Program-made: the position numbers and the translations under genes
NCBI GenBank assembly: GCA_030146285.1
Contig: JASLBZ010000088.1
Coordinates: 1-13,335, forward strand
Length of the DNA: 13,335 bases
DNA from: Neisseriaceae bacterium
Lineage (GTDB): Bacteria > Pseudomonadota > Gammaproteobacteria > Burkholderiales > Neisseriaceae
Reading direction: 5' to 3'
The notes under the pieces: generated by a model
What the model saw: the letters and a program-made list of their open reading frames with translations, nothing else
What the model was told of the DNA's origin: nothing
The model's database searches: none
Shown here: positions 5,744-12,879 of the stretch, piece by piece
How positions within the stretch are numbered: position 1 is the first letter of the stretch
Layout: every line of letters begins with the position of its first letter

Positions 5744-5930
5744 TTTTGCAGGAGAGTGCATTCAACAACAGATGCACACCGAAGGCGCAAATGACCCTCA
5801 AATCGCTCAGGTTACAGGACTGCAAAAACCACTCGTGAAAACGGTCACATCTGGAGAGCGGTGCAAAAAGCATCCACCGAAGGGGCAAAGAGCCATAAAA
5901 AGCTCGAAAATCTCAGGTTTCAGGACAGAT
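5744..5930 (+). promoter_or_regulatory. Tandem glycine riboswitch
   Basis: Two glycine aptamers lie in tandem upstream of gcvT. Aptamer 1 has a P1 stem TTTTGCAG/CTGCAAAA (5744-5751 with 5820-5827), GGAGAG at 5751-5756, CCGAAGG at 5779-5785 and CTCAGGTTACAGGAC at 5806-5820. Aptamer 2 has a P1 stem ATCTG/CAGAT (5849-5853 with 5926-5930), GGAGAG at 5853-5858, CCGAAGGGGC at 5877-5886 and CTCAGGTTTCAGGAC at 5912-5926. These conserved blocks, in this order and doubled, are diagnostic of the family. The linker is about 20 bases. Glycine binding is expected to raise gcvT-gcvH expression, as is usual for riboswitches ahead of glycine cleavage genes. The direction of control is inferred. Confidence 0.95.
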
Positions 5931-5969
5931 AGGGAGCTTTCTTTGCCAAATGCAAAGGAAGAGACCTAT
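5929..5969 (+). promoter_or_regulatory. Possible expression platform of the glycine riboswitch
   Basis: Just after aptamer 2, a 10-base-pair stem (5937-5946 with 5952-5961, one wobble) is flanked by ATAGG (5929-5933), which can pair with CCTAT (5965-5969). ATAGG overlaps the 3' strand of the aptamer 2 P1 stem (5926-5930), so the two folds compete. No T-run follows, so this is not a classic terminator. The gcvT ribosome binding site (GGAGA, ending 5980) starts a few bases after it, which points to translational control. Confidence 0.45.
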
Positions 5970-5986
5970 TTCTATGGAGAAACAGA

Positions 5987-7084
5987 ATGAGTGAACCGCT
6001 AAAAACCCCTTTTTACCAATCTCATGTCGATGCTGGTGGCAAATTAGTCGATTTTTCAGGTTGGAATTTACCCATTCATTATGGCTCACAAATTAAAGAA
6101 CACGAAGCTGTGCGCACAGACGCCGGCATGTTCGATGTCTCACACATGGTTATTACTGATGTAAAAGGCAGTGGTGCCAAAGCATGGCTACAATACTTAT
6201 TGGCCAATGATGTTGATAAATTAAAAATCGTTGGTAAAGCTCTTTACTCTCCTATGTTAAACGAAAATGGCGGCATCATTGATGACCTAATCGTTTACTT
6301 AAGCAATGCCGAAGAAACCGAATACCGCATTGTATCGAATGCAGCGACCCGCGAAAAAGACAGCGCACACTTCATTAAAACCAGCCAAGGCTTTGACCTA
6401 AAACTGACCCAACGCAATGAGTTAGCAATGCTGGCTGTACAAGGCCCTAACGCCATTAGCAAATTGTTGTCTGTTAAAACTGCTTGGAAAGAGTCTGTTG
6501 AAGCATTGAAATTGTTCCAAGGCGTGGACTTTGGTGACAATTGGTTTGTAGCCCGTACCGGTTATACTGGTGAAGATGGTGTTGAAGTCATCTTGCCTAG
6601 TGAAGCTGCTGCCGAATTTTTCACACAATTACAAAATGCAGGCATTAACCCTTGCGGCCTAGGTGCGCGTGATACATTGCGCATGGAAGCTGGCATGAAC
6701 TTATATGGTCATGATATGGACGACGAAGTGAGCCCATTAGAAGCAGGCATGGGTTGGACTGTTGCATGGAGTGACGATCGTGACTTTATCGGTAAAGCAC
6801 CAATGGCAGCCTTAAAAGAAGCTGGCGTGCAAAGCAAGCAAGTGGGTATCTTATTAGAAAGCCGTGGCGTATTGCGTGAAGGCATGGAAATTACCATTCC
6901 TGGCGTGGGCACAGGTCTTTTAACCAGCGGCACATTCTCACCATTTCTAAAACAATCTATTGGTATCGCTCGCGTTCCAAAAGCGACTGAAGCCACAGCT
7001 CAAGTCGATATCCGCGGTACCTTAACTGACGTGCGTATCATGAAACTTCCGTTTGTACGCAACGGTCAAAAACAATTCGATTAA
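5987..7084 (+). CDS. gcvT: Glycine cleavage system T protein (aminomethyltransferase)
   Basis: GcvT takes the aminomethyl group from lipoylated GcvH and passes it to tetrahydrofolate, giving methylene-tetrahydrofolate and ammonia. The 365-residue length matches the E. coli protein (364) and similarity runs end to end: VDFSGWNLPIHYGSQIKEH near 21-39, AGMFDVSHM at 46-54, ANDVDKLK and GGIIDDLIVY (95-104, with the conserved Asp pair 99/100 that holds the essential folate-site Asp), then LAVQGPNA, TGYTGEDG, PCGLGARDTLRMEAGMNLYG, and the C-terminal SGTFSP. The ATG at 5987 has GGAGA six bases upstream. It is the first gene after the tandem glycine riboswitch. GcvH follows after 77 bases with no terminator, so the two are cotranscribed. 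The frame is intact. Confidence 0.98.
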   Translation: MSEPLKTPFYQSHVDAGGKLVDFSGWNLPIHYGSQIKEHEAVRTDAGMFDVSHMVITDVKGSGAKAWLQYLLANDVDKLKIVGKALYSPMLNENGGIIDDLIVYLSNAEETEYRIVSNAATREKDSAHFIKTSQGFDLKLTQRNELAMLAVQGPNAISKLLSVKTAWKESVEALKLFQGVDFGDNWFVARTGYTGEDGVEVILPSEAAAEFFTQLQNAGINPCGLGARDTLRMEAGMNLYGHDMDDEVSPLEAGMGWTVAWSDDRDFIGKAPMAALKEAGVQSKQVGILLESRGVLREGMEITIPGVGTGLLTSGTFSPFLKQSIGIARVPKATEATAQVDIRGTLTDVRIMKLPFVRNGQKQFD

Positions 7085-7118
7085 TTTGTAACTTTGCTGC
7101 AAACAGCTTTTATATTGA

Positions 7119-7134
7119 AGCGGTTTAGCGGTTT
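7119..7134. repeat. Tandem 8-base repeat in the gcvT-gcvH gap
   Basis: AGCGGTTT occurs twice back to back (7119-7126 and 7127-7134). It lies between gcvT and the gcvH ribosome binding site. It may be a small slippage duplication, and no role is apparent. Confidence 0.5.
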
Positions 7135-7161
7135 GTTGATATTCATAAACTGGAGAGACTC

Positions 7162-7542
7162 ATGAGCATTCCTAGCGATTTAAAATATGTAGACAGCCAC
7201 GAGTGGTTGCGTTTAGAAGCTGACGGCACTGTGACCATCGGCATTACCGATCACGCACAAGAATTATTGGGCGATATCGTGTTTGTTGAATTACCAGAAG
7301 TGGGCACTGTATTCGCTGCTGAAGATCAAGCTGGCGTGGTTGAATCTGTGAAAGCTGCATCTGATGTAAATTCACCGATTGCTGGTACTGTGGTTGCATT
7401 TAACGAAGCATTGGTTGATGCTCCTGAATCTGCTAACACTGATCCTTATGGTGATGCTTGGTTCTTCCGCATCAAACCAGAAAATGTTGCTGATTTAGAT
7501 GCATTGATGAGCGCAGAAGCTTACGAAGCTGAAATCGGTTAA
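7162..7542 (+). CDS. gcvH: Glycine cleavage system H protein (lipoyl carrier)
   Basis: GcvH is the lipoylated shuttle that carries the aminomethyl intermediate among the P, T and L proteins. The 126-residue length is normal. Family landmarks are YVDSHEWLRLEADGTVTIGIT at 10-29 and LGDIVFVELPEVG at 36-48. The lipoylation loop GVVESVKAASDVNSPI puts the modified lysine at Lys64. The C-terminus has NTDPYGDAWFFRIKP, as expected. The ATG is preceded by TGGAGAG at good spacing. It is the second gene of the riboswitch-led transcript and is followed at once by an intrinsic terminator, so gcvT-gcvH looks like a complete transcription unit. Lipoylation needs LipA/LipB or LplA, which are not in the window. 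Confidence 0.98.
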   Translation: MSIPSDLKYVDSHEWLRLEADGTVTIGITDHAQELLGDIVFVELPEVGTVFAAEDQAGVVESVKAASDVNSPIAGTVVAFNEALVDAPESANTDPYGDAWFFRIKPENVADLDALMSAEAYEAEIG

Positions 7543-7547
7543 ATTCC

Positions 7548-7582
7548 AATGCCTCAATGCCAACTGGTATTGAGGCATTTTT
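7548..7582 (+). terminator. Intrinsic terminator after gcvH
   Basis: A 14-base-pair stem (7548-7561 with 7566-7579, one G-T wobble), a 4-base loop and a run of five Ts lie six bases past the gcvH stop. It separates gcvT-gcvH from tag and gcvP, although some read-through is possible. Confidence 0.85.
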
Positions 7583-7599
7583 ACTGAATCAAAATCACC

Positions 7600-8151
7600 A
7601 TGAGCTACTGTAAATTTGTTGCCAATATTGAAGATGAAAACAATGTTCATCGTCAATACCATGACAACCAATATGGTTTTCCCATTTTGGATGACAATGC
7701 TTTATTTGGTCGCTTGATTTTGGAAATCAATCAAGCAGGCTTAAGTTGGCAAACCATTTTGAATAAGCAAGATGCCTTTCAGGCTGCCTATCAAAATTAC
7801 CACATTGCCAGCATTGCAGCTTTTGATGACGATGATGTTGCCCGCTTATTAGGCGACAAAGGCATTATTCGCAACCGTCTAAAAATCCATGCTGCTATTT
7901 TTAATGCCCAACAGCTTTTGCTGATACAAGAACAATATGGCTCATTTAAAAATTGGCTCGATGGCTTACACCCTCTTCCCTTAGAAGATTGGCTAGTCAT
8001 CTTTAAAAAACACTTTAAATTTGTTGGTCACCAAATCACCAACGAGTTTCTCATGAGCTGTGGTTATTTAGCAGGCGCACACGATGAAAATTGTCCTTGC
8101 TATCAAACCGTACTGCAACACAATCCTGCGTGGGCAGTAACACAGTCATAA
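7600..8151 (+). CDS. tag: 3-methyladenine DNA glycosylase I
   Basis: Tag removes 3-methyladenine from alkylated DNA as the first step of base excision repair. The 183-residue length is typical (E. coli 187). The zinc-binding set that ties the two ends together is present: Cys4, His21, His161 and Cys165. The base-recognition pocket segment is clear as LEINQAGLSWQTIL with Glu42 and Trp50. The helix-hairpin-helix-type region reads LLGDKGIIRNRLKI near 83-96. HDNQYGFPI and KFVGHQI are further family blocks. The ribosome binding site before the ATG is weak, and the start lies 17 bases after the gcvH terminator, so its promoter is unclear; it may depend on read-through. An uptake-type 12-mer lies inside the gene. 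Its position between gcvH and gcvP has no obvious metabolic reason. Confidence 0.95.
   Translation: MSYCKFVANIEDENNVHRQYHDNQYGFPILDDNALFGRLILEINQAGLSWQTILNKQDAFQAAYQNYHIASIAAFDDDDVARLLGDKGIIRNRLKIHAAIFNAQQLLLIQEQYGSFKNWLDGLHPLPLEDWLVIFKKHFKFVGHQITNEFLMSCGYLAGAHDENCPCYQTVLQHNPAWAVTQS
7778..7789 (-). other. DNA uptake sequence inside tag
   Basis: The minus strand reads AGGCAGCCTGAA, identical to the pair in the gcvP terminator. Neisseriaceae use such 12-mers for selective uptake of their own DNA. It encodes FQAA within Tag without disturbing the frame. Confidence 0.7.
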
Positions 8152-8168
8152 AAATTAACGGTTGGTGC

Positions 8169-8189
8169 TGGTAAGCCTTCAGCTTGCCA
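8169..8189 (+). other. Hairpin in the tag-gcvP gap
   Basis: TGGTAAGC pairs with GCTTGCCA (8169-8176 with 8182-8189, one G-T wobble) around a 5-base loop, 17 bases past the tag stop. It has no T-tract, so an intrinsic terminator is doubtful. It could be an mRNA-end stabiliser or part of the gcvP leader. Confidence 0.35.
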
Positions 8190-8214
8190 ATGCCATCTAC
8201 ACACCATTTGCACA

Positions 8215-8230
8215 CAAGTCATTTGACTTG
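8215..8230. promoter_or_regulatory. 16-base palindrome upstream of gcvP
   Basis: CAAGTCA, TT, TGACTTG form a perfect 7-2-7 inverted repeat 28 bases before the chosen gcvP start. It may be an operator or an RNA hairpin shaping gcvP translation. No riboswitch block is present in this gap. Confidence 0.4.
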
Positions 8231-8258
8231 AATGTTTGTTAAATCAAAGGAATCTACG

Positions 8259-11108
8259 ATGAGTTTTAACGACTTATTTAATGCTGGCGAATTCATTGGT
8301 CGTCACGTTGGCAGCAATGCCGAGCAAAAAGAAGCCATGCTAGCCAAAGTTGGCGCCAAAGACATGGCAGATTTTATCGACCAAACCGTGCCTGCAAGTG
8401 TTCGCATGCCTGCTGCTTTAGACTTACCACAAAGCATGACTGAAGCCGATGCTTTGGCTAAGTTACGTGCTTTGGCTGACAACATTACCGTCAACAAAAG
8501 CTATATCGGTATGGGCTACTACCCTTCTCGTTTGCCTAATGTTATCGTGCGCAACGTATTGGAAAACCCAGGTTGGTACACGGCTTATACGCCTTACCAA
8601 GCTGAAGTTGCCCAAGGTCGCTTGGAAGCTTTGTTAAACTTCCAACAAATGTGTATTGATTTGTCTGGTTTAGAAGTTGCTGGCGCTTCTCTTTTAGATG
8701 AAGCAACAGCTGCTGCTGAAGCGATGGCCATGTCTAAACGCATTGGCAAATCAAAATCAAACCAATACTTTGTGGACAGCCGTGTGTACCCACAAACATT
8801 GGACGTGGTGAAAACCCGTGCTGAATACTTTGGTTTTGAATTGGTGGTTGGTGACTTTGAAACCGCGAAAAATGGCGATTTCTTTGGTGCTTTATTCCAA
8901 TACGCAGGTGTGGATGGTGACGTTGTTGATTTAACAGACGTGATTGCCGCAGTCAAAACCAAAGGCACCATCGTTGCTGTTGCAGCCGATGTGATGAGCT
9001 TGGTATTGTTAAAATCACCAGCTGAAATGGGTGCTGATATTGCCTTGGGTAACACCCAACGCTTTGGTGTTCCTATGGGCTTTGGTGGCCCTCACGCAGC
9101 TTACTTTGCTTTCCAAGACAAAGTAAAACGTTCAGCTCCAGGCCGCATTATCGGTGTATCTGTTGATGCTAACGGTGATACAGCTTTGCGCATGGCTTTG
9201 CAAACTCGCGAACAACACATTCGCCGTGAAAAAGCCAATTCAAACATTTGTACTTCACAAGTATTGCTAGCTAACTTGGCTGGTATGTATGCTGTTTACC
9301 ACGGTCCTGAAGGCGTAAAACGCATCGCCACTCGCATTCATGCTTTGGCTGTTGCATTTGCTGATGCCATGCAAGCTGCTGGTTTGGACATCAAACACAA
9401 AACCTTCTTTGACACCGTTGTTGTGAAAACCGGTGCGACTACTGATGCCGTTTTTGCGGCTGCTTTGGCTGCAGGTTACAACTTACGCAAAGTCGACGAT
9501 GCACATTTGTCTGTTGCATTCCATGAAGAAACATCGGCACAAGACTTCTCTAATTTGGTTGCGGCTTTCACCGGCACAGCAGCTCAATTGCCTGCTGAAT
9601 TCACTTTAGGCTTACCTGAAAATTTATTGCGCCAAGAAGCCATCCTAAGCCACCCAGTATTCAATAGCCACCACACTGAACATGAAATGCTACGCTACTT
9701 AAAATCTTTGGAAGATAAAGATTTGGCGATGAACCGCAGCATGATTTCTTTGGGTAGCTGTACCATGAAATTGAATGCAACTGCAGAAATGATTCCAATT
9801 ACTTGGAAAGAATTCGCGCACGTGCATCCATTTGCACCTCGTGACCAAGTAGAAGGTTATTTGGAAATGATTGCTGGCTTAGAAGAGCAATTGTGCAAAA
9901 TTACTGGCTTTGATGCCATCTCTATGCAACCTAACTCAGGTGCCAGCGGTGAGTATGCTGGTATGGTTGTGATTCGTCGCTTCCAAGCATCTGAAGGTCA
10001 AGGCCATCGCAATATCTGCTTGATTCCTCGTTCAGCACACGGTACCAATCCAGCAACAGCCATTATGGCCGGTTTAAAAGTGGTTGTGGTTAATACCGAT
10101 GAGCACGGCAACGTAGACATGGATGATTTGCGTGCCAAAGCTCAGGAACACAAAGACAACCTATCTGCCATCATGATTACTTACCCATCTACCCATGGCG
10201 TATTTGAATCTAGCATCCGTGAAATTTGCGATATTATCCATGCAAATGGTGGTCAAGTTTACATGGACGGTGCAAACATGAATGCACAAGTTGCGATTAT
10301 GCAACCTGCTGAAGTGGGCGCTGACGTCTTGCACATGAACTTGCACAAAACCTTCTGTATTCCTCATGGCGGTGGCGGCCCAGGTATGGGTCCAATTGGC
10401 ATGAAGTCACATTTGGCACCATTTATTTCTAGCAACGTTGTCTCTGCTGTACCGAATGCACAAGATGGCATGAGCGCAGTTTCTGCTGCACCATTTGGTA
10501 GCGCCAGTATTTTGCCTATCACTTGGATGTACATCACCATGATGGGTGCGAACGGTTTGCGTGATGCAACTGAGTCTGCATTGCTACATGCTAACTACAT
10601 CGCAACTCACTTAGCTGATGACTACCCAATCTTGTACACAGGTCAAAACAACCGTGTGGCACATGAGTGCATTATCGACTTGCGTCCTTTAAAAGCAGAA
10701 AGCGGCATCACTGAAGTGGATATCGCTAAGCGTTTAATTGACTATGGCTTCCATGCACCAACCATGTCATTCCCAGTGGCTGGCACTTTGATGATTGAAC
10801 CAACAGAATCTGAAGGCAAAGCCGAACTAGACCGCTTTATTGCAGCGATGAAACAAATCAAAGTTGAAGCTTTGAAAGTTCAAAATGGCGAATGGCCAGC
10901 AGATGACAATCCATTGGTTAATGCACCACACACAGCTCAAAACCTATTGGGCGAATGGAACCATGCTTACAGCCGTGAAGAAGCAGTTTATCCTTTGGCT
11001 TATGTTCGTCAACACAAATTCTGGCCTAGCGTGAACCGCGTCGATGACGTATTTGGTGACCGCAACCTTATTTGTTCTTGTCCAAGCATTGATAACTACG
11101 AAGATTAA
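8259..11108 (+). CDS. gcvP: Glycine dehydrogenase (decarboxylating), P protein
   Basis: GcvP is the pyridoxal-phosphate enzyme that decarboxylates glycine and loads the aminomethyl group on lipoyl-GcvH. It is the long single-chain form, 949 residues from the chosen start (E. coli 957). The N-terminal half holds FIGRHVG near 12-18, YIGMGYY and GRLEALLNFQQM. The C-terminal half holds SLGSCTMKLNA, PNSGASGEYAGM, RSAHGTNPA, the Asp-containing VYMDGANMNAQV, and the cofactor-binding lysine in HMNLHKTFCIPHGGGG (Lys697, codon 10347-10349). An ATG nine codons upstream (8232) is in frame, but AAAGGA lies 7 bases before the ATG at 8259, and family members start with similar sequence. It is cut off from gcvT-gcvH by a terminator and tag, so it may have its own promoter. 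It ends at a strong uptake-sequence terminator. Confidence 0.98.
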   Translation: MSFNDLFNAGEFIGRHVGSNAEQKEAMLAKVGAKDMADFIDQTVPASVRMPAALDLPQSMTEADALAKLRALADNITVNKSYIGMGYYPSRLPNVIVRNVLENPGWYTAYTPYQAEVAQGRLEALLNFQQMCIDLSGLEVAGASLLDEATAAAEAMAMSKRIGKSKSNQYFVDSRVYPQTLDVVKTRAEYFGFELVVGDFETAKNGDFFGALFQYAGVDGDVVDLTDVIAAVKTKGTIVAVAADVMSLVLLKSPAEMGADIALGNTQRFGVPMGFGGPHAAYFAFQDKVKRSAPGRIIGVSVDANGDTALRMALQTREQHIRREKANSNICTSQVLLANLAGMYAVYHGPEGVKRIATRIHALAVAFADAMQAAGLDIKHKTFFDTVVVKTGATTDAVFAAALAAGYNLRKVDDAHLSVAFHEETSAQDFSNLVAAFTGTAAQLPAEFTLGLPENLLRQEAILSHPVFNSHHTEHEMLRYLKSLEDKDLAMNRSMISLGSCTMKLNATAEMIPITWKEFAHVHPFAPRDQVEGYLEMIAGLEEQLCKITGFDAISMQPNSGASGEYAGMVVIRRFQASEGQGHRNICLIPRSAHGTNPATAIMAGLKVVVVNTDEHGNVDMDDLRAKAQEHKDNLSAIMITYPSTHGVFESSIREICDIIHANGGQVYMDGANMNAQVAIMQPAEVGADVLHMNLHKTFCIPHGGGGPGMGPIGMKSHLAPFISSNVVSAVPNAQDGMSAVSAAPFGSASILPITWMYITMMGANGLRDATESALLHANYIATHLADDYPILYTGQNNRVAHECIIDLRPLKAESGITEVDIAKRLIDYGFHAPTMSFPVAGTLMIEPTESEGKAELDRFIAAMKQIKVEALKVQNGEWPADDNPLVNAPHTAQNLLGEWNHAYSREEAVYPLAYVRQHKFWPSVNRVDDVFGDRNLICSCPSIDNYED

Positions 11109-11137
11109 TTGTGATTGATTAACCCACAGTTAAAAAC

Positions 11138-11169
11138 AAAGGCAGCCTGAAATTCAGGCTGCCTTTTTT
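11138..11169 (+). terminator. gcvP terminator made of an inverted pair of DNA uptake sequences
   Basis: AGGCAGCCTGAA at 11140-11151 and its reverse complement at 11153-11164 form a 14-base-pair stem (11138-11151 with 11153-11166) around a single central base. Six Ts follow (11164-11169). Inverted uptake-sequence pairs serving as terminators are a hallmark of Neisseriaceae genomes. Confidence 0.92.
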
Positions 11170-11256
11170 GTGCATATCTTGTGGGCATCTTAAAATAAAG
11201 CAAAAATAATCATATTAAAACAGTGGTTTAAATTTAATCAACAGCTGTGAACAATA

Positions 11257-11886
11257 TTAATTACTCCAATCACACATCAAAGCGGCTTGATCTTTGGTAT
11301 AAACATCAACAGCGGCTTGAACGGTCTCACCTGTTGCCTCTAAAGGCTCAATCGATTCTTTGTATTGCACTTTTTTCAAAAGATTCTGCACAACAGCCAA
11401 AGGCTCTTTAAACACCAACATGGACCCAGAGACCCCAGTGCCATGGCCACGGTAAAAAACAATGGCATCAACCGGAATACCATAGTATTCGCTGTTTTGT
11501 AACGGAACAACAATATTGCTGTATTCACCCTTATCTTCTAAGCGCACTTCTCCAACAGCATTTTGGTAACGCATTGGCAAAACAACTTGCCCCAATTGCG
11601 GTTTATCATCCTCAGTTGCTCCATCACTGCCCACCGAGCCCATAGCAAAATGAATCAAATTGCTTTCCAATTGAGAAAAAATCAGACTGTCTTCGCAGCC
11701 ATTTTCCCAACTTTGAAACACAGGTGTCCAGTCCACTTTGCTTTCTGGCACATCGCTTGTTTCTTCACTCACCATTTCAGTAACCGCACGTTGCGCAGCT
11801 TCATAGCGATCATCTTCTTCATGCTCTGCACATGCCACCAACAAACCCAAAGAGAGCAAAATAGCCCCCATCAAACCCTTTGCCAT
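11257..11886 (-). CDS. Predicted lipoprotein of unknown function
   Basis: This 209-residue protein has a lipoprotein signal peptide: Lys3, a hydrophobic core through about residue 17, and lipobox LVAC with the acylated Cys19. Ala at +2 predicts outer-membrane sorting. The mature N-terminus is acidic (EHEEDDRYEA, then a Glu-rich stretch to about 50), as in a flexible tether. A folded domain probably spans about 53-209. It has two Cys, 64 (ENGCEDS) and 205 (MCDWSN near the end), which may form a disulfide. Segments such as VVLPMRYQNAVGEVRL, YYGIPVDAIVFYRGHG and SGSMLVFKEPL look like beta-strands. I do not recognise the family, and no enzyme motif is seen. The ATG is supported by AAAGGGA upstream. 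It stands alone, convergent with gcvP; I see no clear terminator of its own. Confidence 0.8.
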   Translation of the reverse strand: MAKGLMGAILLSLGLLVACAEHEEDDRYEAAQRAVTEMVSEETSDVPESKVDWTPVFQSWENGCEDSLIFSQLESNLIHFAMGSVGSDGATEDDKPQLGQVVLPMRYQNAVGEVRLEDKGEYSNIVVPLQNSEYYGIPVDAIVFYRGHGTGVSGSMLVFKEPLAVVQNLLKKVQYKESIEPLEATGETVQAAVDVYTKDQAALMCDWSN

Positions 11887-11969
11887 GCCATTTTCCCTTT
11901 TTTATTCCCAATAAATACCCATCAATTGATGCCAGCATTTTAAAAATCTTACATCTTTTTATTGTGATG

Positions 11970-11988
11970 TGATGAAGCCCATTCATCA
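11970..11988. repeat. Inverted repeat upstream of the lipoprotein gene
   Basis: TGATGAA-N5-TTCATCA is a perfect 7-5-7 repeat about 85 bases upstream of the leftward lipoprotein start. It could be an operator or a chance palindrome. The remainder of the 11887-12075 gap shows no gene. Confidence 0.3.
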
Positions 11989-12075
11989 TAAAGTATTTCA
12001 CACCAATACACGAACACAAATGCTCAAAGCCGCAGGCACAAGTTCACCACCATATGACCCACAAACAACAGACGC

Positions 12076-12104
12076 AAAAAAAGCCGCTTGAATCAGCGGC
12101 TTTT
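12076..12104 (-). terminator. Intrinsic terminator of xpt
   Basis: On the minus strand a 10-base-pair stem (12079-12088 with 12095-12104) with a 6-base loop is followed by a T-run of seven (complement of 12076-12082). It lies 16 bases past the xpt stop. The stem core is GCCGCT/AGCGGC. Confidence 0.88.
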
Positions 12105-12119
12105 AAAATTTTGAACTCA

Positions 12120-12686
12120 TCACTTTAATGTAATGGTGCAATTTGATAAATCAGCAATACTGGCTAAGGCTTCAACACGAACACCTTGCTCTTCAATAAT
12201 TTGACGGCCATTTTGAAAGGCTTTTTCAATAATAAAGCCCATACCCACCAAATTCGCACCCGCTTGTTTTACCAAATCAATCACACCCAAAGCAGCATTG
12301 CCATAAGCCAAGAAGTCATCCACAAACAAAACATTGTCCTCGGGCGTTAAGAAATCCGAGCTAATCACCACATCGTAAGTGCGGTTTTTGGTGAATGAAT
12401 GCACTTGTGTGTGCAACACATTTTCAATCGTACTTGGTGCTTTTTTCTTCGCAAACACCACCGGTAAATTCAACAAATAACCCGTCATGATGGCCGGTGC
12501 AATACCACTGGCTTCAATGGTCATAATCTTATTGACATTGGTACCTGCAAACAGGCGAACAAACTCAACGCCAACGGCCTTCATTAAAGTTGGGTCCATT
12601 TGATGGTTGATAAAACTATCAACTTTTAAAATACCACCTTCAAAGCAGCGACCATCTTGAAGAATACGTTGTTTTAATAAATCCAT
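12120..12686 (-). CDS. xpt: Xanthine phosphoribosyltransferase
   Basis: Xpt salvages xanthine (and hypoxanthine poorly) with PRPP, giving xanthosine monophosphate for guanine nucleotide synthesis. This is the Bacillus subtilis Xpt type, not E. coli Gpt. From the ATG at 12686 the protein has 188 residues and aligns throughout: LKVDSFINHQMDP at 20-32, TIEASGIAPAIMTG at 56-69, PVVFAKKK, SFTKN, and the PRPP-binding motif VLFVDDFLAYGNAA at 119-132. IEKAFQNGR at 153-161 follows. The frame stays open for 37 more codons upstream, to a TTG at 12797. I prefer 12686 because family proteins start there (MDLLKQRIL), though the ribosome binding site is weak. No purine riboswitch is visible upstream. A perfect TTGACA on the minus strand (12837-12832) has no good -10 partner. 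Confidence 0.93.
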   Translation of the reverse strand: MDLLKQRILQDGRCFEGGILKVDSFINHQMDPTLMKAVGVEFVRLFAGTNVNKIMTIEASGIAPAIMTGYLLNLPVVFAKKKAPSTIENVLHTQVHSFTKNRTYDVVISSDFLTPEDNVLFVDDFLAYGNAALGVIDLVKQAGANLVGMGFIIEKAFQNGRQIIEEQGVRVEALASIADLSNCTITLK

Positions 12687-12879
12687 AACTTCTGTGTCCA
12701 GTATTGCATTAACTTTTTGAAGCGATTGATTATAACCGAATCCAAGCATGAAATCATCGTTTAGTTCGAGCTTTACCTTCCCATCAGGATAATTCAATAC
12801 ACATTCTCAAACCAAGGCCGCCACAATGATTTGTCAACATCCATAAGATTTATTACATCTAAATGACAACTGTATCTTA

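Noticed and set aside
5531..5794. Open frame of 87 codons rightward in the gap before gcvT, and others overlapping it
   Set aside because: It runs into the glycine riboswitch and promoter, has AT-rich low-complexity codons and no family resemblance. It is open by composition only.
7151..7160. GGAGAG before gcvH as a further glycine aptamer
   Set aside because: It is the ribosome binding site; the CCGAAGG and CAGG-GGAC blocks are missing.
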